A stretch of DNA of 64,000 nt from Euzebya tangerina (GTDB taxonomy: Bacteria > Actinomycetota > Nitriliruptoria > Euzebyales > Euzebyaceae), in the NCBI RefSeq assembly GCF_003074135.1, contig NZ_PPDK01000001.1, positions 496,001 through 560,000 of the forward strand, given 5' to 3'. The notes under the pieces are model-generated. The model was not told where the DNA came from and ran no database searches. It saw nothing but the letters and a program-made list of their open reading frames with translations. The number at the start of each line of letters is the position of its first letter. The stretch's first letter is position 1. Made by a program: the position numbers and the translations under genes. Shown piece by piece: positions 1 through 7,746 of the stretch.

Positions 1-147
1 TCGGTCTACCCGGCGGCCGGCTTCCCCGAGATCGCAGCCGCGCGGGGCATGGGGCTGGGCATCATCAACGCCGAGCCCACACCGCTCGACCACCTGGCCG
101 ACGTCGTGGTCCACGGTCGCGCCGGGGAGATCTTGGCCGGCCGCTGA
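1..147 (+). CDS. Sir2-family NAD-dependent protein deacylase, C-terminal end (partial)
   Basis: The first 48 codons visible are the end of a gene that starts before the window, in frame 1 with the stop at 145-147. They read like the tail of a sirtuin: a VYPAAGFPE stretch, then IINAEPTPLD, then a VVVHGRAGEIL-type ending. In sirtuins the NxEPTPLD segment contacts NAD in the Rossmann domain and the enzyme removes acyl groups from lysine. The catalytic histidine and the zinc cysteines lie outside the window, so activity cannot be judged. The gene converges on the amidohydrolase gene at 163. Confidence 0.75.
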   Translation, partial: SVYPAAGFPEIAAARGMGLGIINAEPTPLDHLADVVVHGRAGEILAGR

Positions 148-151
148 GCGG

Positions 152-196
152 GGTGGGTGGACCTACCGCGCCTGCGAGGTGGGAAGTCCACCCACC
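152..196. repeat. Palindromic element, intergenic copy
   Basis: An 11-bp perfect inverted repeat, GGTGGGTGGAC at 152-162 and GTCCACCCACC at 186-196, encloses a 23-nt centre that can pair further. It lies in the gap between the convergent sirtuin and amidohydrolase genes and covers the last codons of the latter. A close relative, with the same arms and a similar core (CCGCGC near the left arm, GGGAAGTCC at the right), lies at 55009-55051 inside a coding sequence. Here it may act as a bidirectional terminator; as a family it looks like a dispersed palindromic repeat. Confidence 0.6.
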
Positions 197-870
197 AACT
201 CTGCCAGACGAGCGATCACGTCGTCCGCCTCGGCCACGTCCGCGTACTTCGCGTCGAAGTCGACCAGGCAGGTCTGATGGCTCAGAGGGGAGCGGTCCTC
301 GCAGCCGTCCGCGACGACCGTCACGCGGTAGTCGTGCTGCGCGGCATCCACCACCGTCGCTCGCACACACCCGCCCGTCGAGGTCCCCATGATCATCACG
401 GCGTCCACGCCCAGCGCCTGCAGCTCCTCGTGCAGCGGCGTCTGGAAGAAGGCCGACGCCCAGCGCTTGTCGATCAGCCGCTCACCGGGCTGCGGCGCGA
501 TGGCGGGGTGGATCTGCACCCTGTCGCTGCCGCGCTTGCACGCTGCCACGGCCGGGACCTTCTCGCGCCAGATGATCCCGCCGGGGTCGTCCGCCTCGAA
601 CAGCACCCGCAGGTAGAAGATCGGGACGTCTTGGGTTCGGCACGCGTCCAACACGCGGGAGATCGTCGCCAGCGTCTCCTCCGAGCGGTCCGTCCCCAGC
701 CCGTGCTCGAGGAACCCGAGCTGCATGTCGACCACCAGCGCCGCCGGCAGGGTCCCGAGCCCCACCCGGCCCGACCCGAACCCGAGGGAGGTGTACCGGT
801 CCCGCTGGGCTGCTGCCTCATCCAGCTGCCCCTCGCCAGCTGGTCCGTGGGCCGCCTCCTGAGCACTCAT
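163..870 (-). CDS. Isochorismatase-family amidohydrolase (RutB / N-carbamoylsarcosine amidase-like)
   Basis: A 235-residue cysteine hydrolase that should cleave a C-N bond of an amide or ureido substrate. The family triad is visible: Asp48 in LVVDMQ, Lys135 in LIDKRWASAFF and the nucleophile Cys168 in GTSTGGCVRATV. The N-terminal FGSGRVGLG segment is typical of the N-carbamoylsarcosine amidase branch. I place the start at the ATG at 868-870, which overlaps the stop of the upstream nitrilase gene by 4 nt; an in-frame GTG at 882 is the alternative. Beside a RutA-like gene the likely role is that of RutB, hydrolysing a ureido intermediate after ring opening. The true substrate is not known. Confidence 0.8.
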   Translation of the reverse strand: MSAQEAAHGPAGEGQLDEAAAQRDRYTSLGFGSGRVGLGTLPAALVVDMQLGFLEHGLGTDRSEETLATISRVLDACRTQDVPIFYLRVLFEADDPGGIIWREKVPAVAACKRGSDRVQIHPAIAPQPGERLIDKRWASAFFQTPLHEELQALGVDAVMIMGTSTGGCVRATVVDAAQHDYRVTVVADGCEDRSPLSHQTCLVDFDAKYADVAEADDVIARLAELVGGLPTSQAR

Positions 871-1739
871 GATGTTCTCCACGCCGACATCTCGGGCCGC
901 CGGTCCTCGACGACCCAGGCCTGACGAGCTGGCTTCACCATGGACAGGTCGACCTCGGCCGTGATGATCTCGTCGCGGGTCTGGGAGCCAGCCTCCGCCA
1001 GGACGGTCCCGTCCGGCGCGATGATGCAGGACCGACCGAAGTAGGTCGTGTCGACCCCGCCGACGTGCTCCGGCCCCGACCGGTTGGCAGCCACGACGAA
1101 GACCCCGAACTCCATGGCCCGCAGGCGCAGGTCATCGACGAAGAGCTCCTCGCGCCAGCCGAAGCTCGACACCGCTGCCACGACGATCTCGACGTCGAGA
1201 GACGCCAGGCCCGCCCAGACCTCGCTGAAGGCGCGGTCGTAGCAGATCAGCGTGCCTAGCGGCAGATCGTCCACCGGAAACCGAGCCTGCCCCTGCCCGA
1301 AGCCGCAGTAGGCCTGCTCGTCCATGGTGAAGGCGGGGATCTCGACGTCCGCCACCGCCATCTTGCGGTAGGTCGGCAGAGTTCGGCCATCGGCCAGCGT
1401 CCCTTCCACCAGCGCCCCGCCGCGATCGATGTGGACCACGGCGTTGTACCGACCGTCGTCACCGGCATCCTCGAACATCCCGATCAGCACGGCGGCATCA
1501 TGCTCTCGCGCCGCCGCACCCCAGACCTCGGTGAACCGTCCAGGGACGCGCTCCGAGAGCGTCAGATAGGACTCGTCGTAGGGCGCGACCGGGAAGTACG
1601 GCCCCGTGATCATCTCGGGGAAGACCACGAGGTCGGCGGCCGGCCCCGCCTGCGCGAACAGGTCGAGCAACCGGCGCTCGTTGGAGGCCGCATCCAGCCC
1701 CATCCCTCCCGTCTGGACGGCGGATACCACAAGCGACAT
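867..1739 (-). CDS. Nitrilase-superfamily carbon-nitrogen hydrolase
   Basis: A 290-residue member of the CN-hydrolase family (beta-ureidopropionase and carbamoylputrescine amidase branch). The Glu-Lys-Cys triad can be placed at Glu42 (VVFPEM), Lys126 (PTYRKM) and Cys166 (TLICYDR). Such enzymes hydrolyse N-carbamoyl or amide groups, releasing ammonia and CO2. It is the first gene of a two-gene unit with the isochorismatase-type hydrolase (ATGA overlap) and is divergent from the rutA-like gene. The operator-like palindrome 1763-1771 lies 24 bp before its start. The canonical rut operon has no nitrilase, so this is a local addition, perhaps acting on a reduced or substituted ureido acid. Confidence 0.85.
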   Translation of the reverse strand: MSLVVSAVQTGGMGLDAASNERRLLDLFAQAGPAADLVVFPEMITGPYFPVAPYDESYLTLSERVPGRFTEVWGAAAREHDAAVLIGMFEDAGDDGRYNAVVHIDRGGALVEGTLADGRTLPTYRKMAVADVEIPAFTMDEQAYCGFGQGQARFPVDDLPLGTLICYDRAFSEVWAGLASLDVEIVVAAVSSFGWREELFVDDLRLRAMEFGVFVVAANRSGPEHVGGVDTTYFGRSCIIAPDGTVLAEAGSQTRDEIITAEVDLSMVKPARQAWVVEDRRPEMSAWRTS

Positions 1740-1760
1740 GGACAGAGCATACCCCAGCTA

Positions 1761-1772
1761 TTTGTCTGACAT
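1761..1772. promoter_or_regulatory. Operator-like site shared with 4571-4582
   Basis: The 12-mer TTTGTCTGACAT contains the palindrome TGTC-T-GACA. The identical 12-mer occurs in inverted orientation at 4571-4582. Each copy lies 24-29 bp upstream of a minus-strand gene, within a divergent promoter region of the cluster. The core resembles the TNGTNNNACNA pattern known for FadR/FCD-type GntR regulators, and an FCD GntR gene lies at 2976-3701. It is probably that regulator's operator (inference). Confidence 0.6.
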
Positions 1773-1886
1773 TAGTTGCGCGGGGGCTGATCGTGGTGCA
1801 AGGATCGCCCCGTGGTCGCGATCGACCATGCGCTTGTCGTTCGTCAGAACGCAGGCTGCACGACGAGGTAACCCACTGGAGGATGC

Positions 1887-2942
1887 ATGGATCTCGGAAT
1901 CTTCATTCCGATCGGGAACAACGGCTGGATGATGTCGGAGACGGCACCGCAGTACATGCCGTCGTTCGAGCTCAACAAGACCACGGCGCAGTTGGCGGAG
2001 GAGGCCGGGTTCGAGTTCCTGCTGTCGATGGTGAAGCTGCGCGGCTTCGGCGGGAGCACCGAGTTCTGGGACTACAACCTCGAATCCTTCACGCTGATGT
2101 CAGCGCTGGCGGCGGCAACCAACGACATCCAGCTGTTCGCGTCGGTGGCCCTGCCAACCCTGCCACCGGCGATGGTGGCCCGGATGGCGACGACGATCGA
2201 CGACGTGTCCGACGGCCGGTTCGGCATCAACATCGTGACCGGCTGGAACCAGATCGAGTACTCCCAGCAGGGGCTGTGGCCTGGCGACTGGTACTACGAG
2301 AAGCGCTACGACTACGGCAGCGAGTACGTCCAGGTCATGCAGGACCTGTGGTCGACGGGTCAGAGCGACTTCAAGGGCGAGTACTTCGAGATGGACGACT
2401 GCCGCATGCTCCCCACGCCGAAGGAGCAGCGGATTCCGTTGGTGTGCGCCGGACAGTCCGACCGCGGCATGGAGTTCTGCGCCAACTACGGCGACTACCA
2501 GTTCGTCATCGGCGATGACGACATGAGTGGCGTCCGCGAAGCCTCGGCCAACCTGCAGAAGCATGCGGAGGCCAGCGGCCGCAAGGTCGGCGTCTACGCC
2601 CTGTACTTCGTCATCGGCCGTGACACCGACGAGGAGGCGGAGCAGACCTGGCAGCACTACAAGGACGGCGCCGACCTCGACGCCATCGCATTCATGACGG
2701 GTCAGGCGGGACTGGACACCTCCGGAGCAACCGCTGAGACGATCACGAACCTGAAGAGCGCCTTCAACCTCAACATCGGCGCCATCACCGGCAGCTGGCA
2801 GACCTGCGCGGACAAGCTGGACGCCCTGGGCGAGATCCCCGGCGTCGACGGCGTGATGTGCGTCTTCGACGACTACCCGCGGGCGACCAAGGAGATGGGC
2901 GAGAACATCATGCCCCTGATGAAGAGCCGCCCCGAGAAGTAG
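1887..2942 (+). CDS. rutA: RutA-like flavin-dependent monooxygenase (luciferase-like)
   Basis: A 351-residue luciferase-like monooxygenase very close to E. coli RutA, which opens the uracil ring with FMNH2 and O2. Shared stretches include IPIGNNGW, QYMPSFELNK, KLRGFGG, WDYNLESFTLM, DGRFGINIVTGW, SDFKGEYF and CAGQSD. The start at 1887 has GGAGG four bases upstream. It is divergent from the two amidohydrolase genes and convergent with the GntR gene, with a terminator hairpin between. A flavin reductase (RutF) is not seen in the cluster, so reduced flavin must come from elsewhere. The substrate could be uracil, thymine or another cyclic ureide or amide; the family call is secure, the substrate is not. 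Confidence 0.88.
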   Translation: MDLGIFIPIGNNGWMMSETAPQYMPSFELNKTTAQLAEEAGFEFLLSMVKLRGFGGSTEFWDYNLESFTLMSALAAATNDIQLFASVALPTLPPAMVARMATTIDDVSDGRFGINIVTGWNQIEYSQQGLWPGDWYYEKRYDYGSEYVQVMQDLWSTGQSDFKGEYFEMDDCRMLPTPKEQRIPLVCAGQSDRGMEFCANYGDYQFVIGDDDMSGVREASANLQKHAEASGRKVGVYALYFVIGRDTDEEAEQTWQHYKDGADLDAIAFMTGQAGLDTSGATAETITNLKSAFNLNIGAITGSWQTCADKLDALGEIPGVDGVMCVFDDYPRATKEMGENIMPLMKSRPEK

Positions 2943-2953
2943 TCAGCGCTCCG

Positions 2954-2975
2954 CCTTCGGTCGCGCAGACCGAGG
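2954..2975. terminator. Bidirectional terminator-like hairpin
   Basis: CCTTCGGTC at 2954-2962 pairs with GACCGAGG at 2968-2975 around a 5-nt loop. It fills the gap between the convergent stops of the rutA-like gene and the GntR gene. No clear T-run follows. Confidence 0.5.
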
Positions 2976-3701
2976 TCAGCGCTCCAACTCCCGGTACAGA
3001 TCCCGCAGGTCGCCGAGGTGGTCACGCATCGCCGCCTCGGCCGCCTCGGCGTCACCCGACCGCACCGCCGCCAGGATCGACCGGTGCTCACGATCGACCC
3101 TGCCCCAGAAGTCGGGTGAGGACGCCTTCTCGATGTACACCGTGCCGAGCACCTCGTAGACCGGCCCAGCCAGCAGCTGCATGACCGGGTTCCCGGCCGC
3201 CTCGAGCAGGCTGAGGTGGAACCCACGCGTGCGCTGCACGATCAGGTCGTGGGGATCGCCCTCCGGGTCGAAGATCTGCGCGGTCAGGTCGTCCAACTGC
3301 ATGGGCGTCCGGCGGCGTGCGGCCAGACCCGCTGCGGAGGGCTCGAACATCGTCCGGGCCTCCAGCAACGCCGCCCGGGGGATCTCACCCGCTGTTGCGA
3401 GCAGCCCCATGGAGGAGGTCAGGTAGTCCTCCAGCGACGCGGCCGAGGGTTGGGCCACCCGGCTGCCACCGGTCGGGCCGCGAGAGGTCTCGATCAGTTG
3501 GTGGGACGCCAGCTGCCGCAGTGCCTCGCGGACCGTCGAGCGGGACACTCCGAACAGCTCCGCAAGCTCCACCTCCACCGGCAGCCGGTCTCCGGGGCGG
3601 AGCGCCCCGTTCAGGATCTTGTCACGCAGTTGGCTGGCGACCTGCGCGTAGGCGGGCCGGATCCGGTCGACCGCCAACTCACCGGCGGGGTCGTCGCTCA
3701 T
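2976..3701 (-). CDS. GntR-family regulator, FCD (FadR) type
   Basis: A 241-residue regulator. Residues about 16-85 form the GntR winged helix, with LRPGDRLPVEVELAELFG and SRSTVREALRQL typical of the recognition region. Residues about 100-230 form an all-helical FCD ligand-binding domain ending in an AAMRDHL helix that usually helps bind a metal or acid ligand. The start ATG overlaps the stop of the hydrolase gene at 3698, so the two are co-translated. It is the obvious candidate to bind the TGTCxGACA palindromes at 1763-1771 and 4572-4580 and to control all arms of the cluster (inference). Confidence 0.88.
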   Translation of the reverse strand: MSDDPAGELAVDRIRPAYAQVASQLRDKILNGALRPGDRLPVEVELAELFGVSRSTVREALRQLASHQLIETSRGPTGGSRVAQPSAASLEDYLTSSMGLLATAGEIPRAALLEARTMFEPSAAGLAARRRTPMQLDDLTAQIFDPEGDPHDLIVQRTRGFHLSLLEAAGNPVMQLLAGPVYEVLGTVYIEKASSPDFWGRVDREHRSILAAVRSGDAEAAEAAMRDHLGDLRDLYRELER

Positions 3702-4543
3702 GTCGTGGGCGCACGCTCCACTCGCGTGAAGAAGTCCGTGATCAGGTCGTCGAAGCGCTTCCGCTGATCACGACCTGCGATCACGTGAGCGATCTCGGGC
3801 CACTCGAACCCTTCCGCGTTGGGGATGCCGTGCTCGAGGACCCGGGTCATCTCGGGCCGGGTGATCACGTCCTGCCCGGCGTGGACCACCATGGTGGGGC
3901 AGGTGATCTGGTCAAGCCGATCCACCGTGTCGTGGGTCAGACAGGCCTCCACCAGTCGGGAGTGGGCGACCTCACGGCCCTGCAGGTTCTTCCAGGCGCC
4001 GTCCGGCCCGATGAGCCGGTCCCTCGCCTCGTTGTAGATCTCCGGCGTGAACGAGAAGGAGGCAACCAGCAGCTGGAAGGTCGCAAAGCCGGCCTCGGCG
4101 TGGGCCCGACGGAACCCCTCCAGCTGATCGGTGAAGATCGGATCAGCCTTCGCCCACGTCCCCGTCATCAGCAGCGATCGGACCAGATCCGGGCGGGCGA
4201 TGGCGAGCTCCTGACCGATGCACGCCCCCATTCCGACCATCCCCACCACGTGCACGTCGGACCAGCCCAGGTGGTCCAGCAACCCTGCGACGTCGGTGGC
4301 GTACTGCTGGGTGGAGGGCGTCGTCTCCAGGTCATCGGTGGACTCCCCGATCCCGCGGTAGTCGAAGACGACGGTGGTGTGGTTCTGGGTGACGGCCCAC
4401 GGGACGGCGCCCAGCCCACCGTGGCAGAACGTCCCCCAGCCGCCCATCACGATCGCCGGTGTCCCCTCCGAGCCGGTGGGATTCCCACCCGGCTGGTGCA
4501 CCTCGTAGTACATCGAGTGGCCGTTGATGTCGACGGTGGGCAT
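3698..4543 (-). CDS. RutD-like alpha/beta hydrolase lacking the serine nucleophile
   Basis: A 281-residue alpha/beta-hydrolase fold protein. The oxyanion-side GGWGTFCHGG, the DYRGIG strand turn, the acid in VVHAGQD and a histidine in PEIAHVIAG are all seen. The nucleophile elbow, however, reads VVGMVGMGA where most relatives have GxSxG, so valine sits where serine is expected. E. coli RutD also lacks the serine (GHALG), which supports a RutD-like role, either aiding aminoacrylate/carbamate breakdown or acting non-catalytically. It is first in a two-gene unit with gntR. The palindrome at 4572-4580 lies 29 bp upstream. Confidence 0.75.
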   Translation of the reverse strand: MPTVDINGHSMYYEVHQPGGNPTGSEGTPAIVMGGWGTFCHGGLGAVPWAVTQNHTTVVFDYRGIGESTDDLETTPSTQQYATDVAGLLDHLGWSDVHVVGMVGMGACIGQELAIARPDLVRSLLMTGTWAKADPIFTDQLEGFRRAHAEAGFATFQLLVASFSFTPEIYNEARDRLIGPDGAWKNLQGREVAHSRLVEACLTHDTVDRLDQITCPTMVVHAGQDVITRPEMTRVLEHGIPNAEGFEWPEIAHVIAGRDQRKRFDDLITDFFTRVERAPTT

Positions 4544-4570
4544 GGCGGCTCCAGTCTGGGTTAGGGTGAT

Positions 4571-4582
4571 ATGTCAGACAAA
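4571..4582. promoter_or_regulatory. Operator-like site, second copy
   Basis: ATGTCAGACAAA here is the reverse complement of the 12-mer at 1761-1772, with core TGTC-A-GACA at 4572-4580. It lies between the divergent RutD-like hydrolase gene and the CoA-transferase gene. An in-frame ATG at 4571 overlaps it, which is one reason to prefer the later start at 4622 for the transferase. Confidence 0.6.
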
Positions 4583-4621
4583 CTAGCCGATGGTGTGAGC
4601 ACGAGTCGAGAGGAGCCAGGC

Positions 4622-5815
4622 ATGCCCGGTCCATTGGACGGCATCCGCGTGATCGAGATGGGCCAGTTGCTGGCAGGCCCGTACTGCGGCCAACTGCTGG
4701 CCGACTACGGCGCGGAGGTCATCAAGATCGAGCAGCCCGGCGTCGGTGACCCCCTCCGCCATTGGGGACGCGAGAAGGCCAACGGGAAGGCGTTGTGGTG
4801 GCCGATCGCGGCCCGCGGCAAGAAGTCGATCACCCTCAACCTGCGGGAGGAGCGCGGCCAGCAGATCGTGCGGGACCTGGTGGCCGACGCCGACATCATG
4901 CTGGAGAACTTCCGACCCGGCACGATGGAGCGGTGGGGGCTCGGATGGGAGAGACTGCACGAGCTCAACCCTGGCCTGATCATGGTGCGGGTGTCCGGCT
5001 ACGGGCAGTCGGGGCCGTACAGCAAGCGGCCGGGCTACGCCTCGGTGGGCGAGGCGATGGGCGGGCTGCGCTACGTCATCGGTGACCCGTCGACGCCGCC
5101 CAGCCGGGCGGGCATCTCGATCGGTGACTCGTTGGCGGCGATGTTCGCCACGCTCGGCGCCCTCGCGGCCCTTCGTCACCGTGACCAGACCGGTCAGGGG
5201 CAGGTCGTCGACTCCTCGATCTACGAGTCGGTCCTCGCGGTGATGGAGTCGGTCGTCCCGGAGTACGCGATCGCCGACTTCATCCGCGAGCGGACCGGCG
5301 CCTTCCTGCCCAACGTCGCGCCGTCCAACGTCTACCCGACCAAGGACGGCCACATGGTGCTGATCGCAGCCAACCAGGACACGCTCTTCCAGCGGCTCTG
5401 CGAGGCGATGGGGCGACCGGAACTGGCGGAGGACCCGAAGTACGTCGACCACGTGGCGCGAGGAGACCACCAGGCGGAGCTCGACGCCATCATCGCGGAG
5501 TGGACCGGCACCGTGGACGCCGAGCCGCTGATGGATCTGCTGATCGAGCACTCGGTTGCCGCGGGCCGCATCTATCGGGCACCCGAGATGCTCGACGACC
5601 CCCACTTCCAGGCCCGCGAGTCCATCGTGACCGTGCCCCACCCCGAGTTCGGCGACTTCCCGATGCAGAACATCTTCCCGCGGCTGTCGCAGACGCCCGG
5701 TGAGGTCCAGTGGGTGGGCCCCGAGCTCGGCGCGCACAACCAGGAGGTCCTGGGCGACCTGCTCGGCATGTCGGCGGAGGAGATCGACGACCTGCGGGCG
5801 AACGACCTGATCTGA
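4622..5815 (+). CDS. CaiB/BaiF family III CoA-transferase
   Basis: A 397-residue class III CoA-transferase, which moves CoA between carboxylic acids through an aspartyl-CoA thioester. The usual opening PLDGIRVIEMGQLLAGPYCGQ-type segment, the KIEQPGVGDPLR turn, the LRxxxG..I stretch and the likely catalytic Asp in GISIGDSLAA are present. I use the ATG at 4622, preceded by GAGAGGAGCC, because family members begin about there; an ATG at 4571 lies in the operator. In this cluster it could activate a carboxylic acid left after amide hydrolysis. Such a gene is absent from canonical rut operons, so the end product may differ from 3-hydroxypropionate. Confidence 0.87.
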   Translation: MPGPLDGIRVIEMGQLLAGPYCGQLLADYGAEVIKIEQPGVGDPLRHWGREKANGKALWWPIAARGKKSITLNLREERGQQIVRDLVADADIMLENFRPGTMERWGLGWERLHELNPGLIMVRVSGYGQSGPYSKRPGYASVGEAMGGLRYVIGDPSTPPSRAGISIGDSLAAMFATLGALAALRHRDQTGQGQVVDSSIYESVLAVMESVVPEYAIADFIRERTGAFLPNVAPSNVYPTKDGHMVLIAANQDTLFQRLCEAMGRPELAEDPKYVDHVARGDHQAELDAIIAEWTGTVDAEPLMDLLIEHSVAAGRIYRAPEMLDDPHFQARESIVTVPHPEFGDFPMQNIFPRLSQTPGEVQWVGPELGAHNQEVLGDLLGMSAEEIDDLRANDLI

Positions 5816-5824
5816 GCCAACTGC

Positions 5825-6886
5825 TCACATGGTCGGTGAGACCAGGATCTTGACGTGCTCGACCTTGTTGTTGACCAGCTCCTCGAACGCACCGGAGACG
5901 AGGTCATCCAAACCGATCTTGGCGGTGATCAGCTGCTCGGCGTCCACCTGACCGCTGCCCAGCAGCTCGATCGTCTCCTCGTGGTCGCCGCAGTACGCCA
6001 GGGTCCCGACGACATTGACCTCCTTCATGACCAAGCTGTTGAAGTCGAACTCGGCGGCGTGCCCCCAGATCGCGACGTTCACGACGGTCCCGCCGGCCCG
6101 GACGGAGGCAACGGCGTCGGCCATGACCGCGTCGATCCCCGCACACTCGAAAGCCCGATCAGCGCCCTCCCCACCCGTCAACTCGAGCACCCTCGCCGGG
6201 ACATCGACCTCCGTTGGGTCCAGGACGTGGTCGGCACCGGCCCGTCCCGCTCGCTCCTTCCGCGCCGCGGCCGGCTCGACGGCGATGATCGTTCCGGCGC
6301 CAGCCGCGTCGAGGCATTCGATGGTCACCAGCCCGATCGGCCCAGCACCGAACACGACGGCCGTCTGGCCCTCCTCGATGCCGGAGATCTTCACCGCGTG
6401 GTGCGCCACCGCGAGGGGCTCGACCAACGCCGCATGGTCGGTCGGGATGTTCCCGATGGGGTGGATCCACTTCCGGTCGACCACCACGTACTCGCTGAGT
6501 CCGCCACCACCACCCATCAGCCCGATGAAGCCGAGCTTCTGGCACGTGTTGTACCGCCCAGCGCGGCAGGGCGGACACTCGCCGCAGGTGTGGTAGGGCT
6601 CCACGACGACTGGATCACCGACCGCCAGGTCGTCAACTCCGTCCCCGACCTCGGACACGATGCCGGAGAACTCATGACCCAATATGACCGGGAGTTCCTC
6701 ACCAGTCAGGGGGTGGGGCTCGCCCGGTGGTGGGATGAAGATGGGCCCTTCGAGGTACTCGTGCAGGTCGGTGCCGCAGATGCCGCACCACTCGACCGCG
6801 ATCTTGACGGCCCCTGGTCTGGTCGCAGGCTCCTCCACCTCCTCGATGCGGATGTCTCCCTGGCCGTGGAACCGTGCAGCTCGCAT
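5825..6886 (-). CDS. Zinc-dependent alcohol dehydrogenase, (R,R)-butanediol dehydrogenase-like
   Basis: A 353-residue medium-chain dehydrogenase. Catalytic zinc ligands fall in CGICGTDLHE and GHEFSGIV. The four structural-zinc cysteines fall in CGECPPCRAGRYNTC, and the Rossmann motif is GAGPIGLV. The insert GPIFIPPPGEPHPLTGEE is characteristic of 2,3-butanediol dehydrogenases. The start at 6886 (MRAARFHGQG) is chosen because the frame upstream is arginine-rich and not family-like. It converges on the CoA-transferase gene with 9 bp between stops. In this setting it might reduce an aldehyde or ketone product of ring cleavage, as RutE/YdfG do, but acetoin or butanediol is the family's usual substrate. 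Confidence 0.85.
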   Translation of the reverse strand: MRAARFHGQGDIRIEEVEEPATRPGAVKIAVEWCGICGTDLHEYLEGPIFIPPPGEPHPLTGEELPVILGHEFSGIVSEVGDGVDDLAVGDPVVVEPYHTCGECPPCRAGRYNTCQKLGFIGLMGGGGGLSEYVVVDRKWIHPIGNIPTDHAALVEPLAVAHHAVKISGIEEGQTAVVFGAGPIGLVTIECLDAAGAGTIIAVEPAAARKERAGRAGADHVLDPTEVDVPARVLELTGGEGADRAFECAGIDAVMADAVASVRAGGTVVNVAIWGHAAEFDFNSLVMKEVNVVGTLAYCGDHEETIELLGSGQVDAEQLITAKIGLDDLVSGAFEELVNNKVEHVKILVSPTM

Positions 6887-6959
6887 CTGGCGACTCCCAT
6901 TCGCTCGGGGCTGGTCTGGCGAGGCTAGCGCCACCCCCGTTGCATCAGGGTTGCGAGGA

Positions 6960-7730
6960 CTACTCGTCCACGCGGGCCGTGAGGACCACCTCGCCGGAGC
7001 TGGCCGCGCCCTCGCCCTCCTGTTGGATCGTGACCGTGAACAAGGGGTAGTCCTGCGGGGAGACCGCCGACCACAGCTCGATCTCACCGTCACCGCCGCG
7101 AAGGTGGAAGGTGCCGGCCGAGACACCGACCTCGGGGCTCTGCCGCAGCCACGCCTCGTAGTAGGTGCCCTCCTCAGCAGGCGGGAGACCCTCGAAGGAC
7201 GCGATGATTCGGGTGCCCAGCGCGGTCTCGGTCAGGACCGCATCAGCCCGTGCCCCGTCGGGTGCGAGGTCGGTGCCAGCAAGGGCCAGCTCGATGCTCT
7301 CACCCTCGTCGCCCGCGACGGCGGAACCGTCCTGGCTGTTGGTGGAGGAGTCGAAGACGCCACCGACGCTCAGGACGGCGAACAGGGCCAGCGCCGCCGC
7401 GATGCCGCTCGCGAAGCCCGCGATCAGCGGACCGCGGGACCGCCGTGCGGAGAGGTCGGTCACCGTCGCGGACTGGCTGCCGAGGTCGGCGGAGGGTGCC
7501 TCGGGCGGTGTGATCACCACGGGGTCGTGCTCGACCACCGGATCGTGCTCGACCACTGGACCGTCGTCGATCACGCGGAGGTCAGGACTGGCCGCGACCT
7601 CCTCGGCGATCGCGGCCATGATCTGGTCTTCCAGTCCCTCCAGCGGGTCTTCCCACAGCGCAGCATCCGTCAGCATCGCCTCGAGCGGATCGCCGGGCGG
7701 CTGGTCGGATGTCGGGTGCTGATCGGACAT
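6960..7730 (-). CDS. Anti-sigma factor, RskA-like C-terminal domain
   Basis: A 256-residue single-pass membrane protein. Residues 1-95 are cytoplasmic and acidic, a hydrophobic helix lies near 100-125 (LIAGFASGIAAALALFAVL), and the rest is extracytoplasmic with the RskA signature TYYEAWLR and GTFHLRGGDG. Anti-sigma-K proteins hold an ECF sigma factor at the membrane until their outer domain is cleaved or altered. No zinc-binding HxxxCxxC motif is visible in the N-terminal part. It lies 16 bp after the sigma-factor gene in the same direction, so the two form an operon. A short repeat inside (7516-7556) encodes two DPVVEH units. Confidence 0.78.
   Translation of the reverse strand: MSDQHPTSDQPPGDPLEAMLTDAALWEDPLEGLEDQIMAAIAEEVAASPDLRVIDDGPVVEHDPVVEHDPVVITPPEAPSADLGSQSATVTDLSARRSRGPLIAGFASGIAAALALFAVLSVGGVFDSSTNSQDGSAVAGDEGESIELALAGTDLAPDGARADAVLTETALGTRIIASFEGLPPAEEGTYYEAWLRQSPEVGVSAGTFHLRGGDGEIELWSAVSPQDYPLFTVTIQQEGEGAASSGEVVLTARVDE
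7516..7556 (-). repeat. 18-bp tandem repeat within the anti-sigma gene
   Basis: Two adjacent 18-bp copies containing TCGTGCTCGACCAC encode DPVVEH twice in the cytoplasmic linker, with a third degenerate copy following. The unit is a multiple of three, so copy number can change without breaking the frame. Confidence 0.5.
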
Positions 7731-7746
7731 TGGTTCCTCCGTTCCC

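Noticed and set aside
3317-4564. Long open frame on the plus strand over the GntR and hydrolase genes
   Set aside because: It is antisense to two well-supported genes and has low-complexity, Arg/Pro/His-rich composition; high GC makes such frames common.
4571-4621. Upstream start at 4571 for the CoA-transferase
   Set aside because: The ATG lies in the operator-like palindrome; the later ATG at 4622 has a ribosome site and matches family starts.
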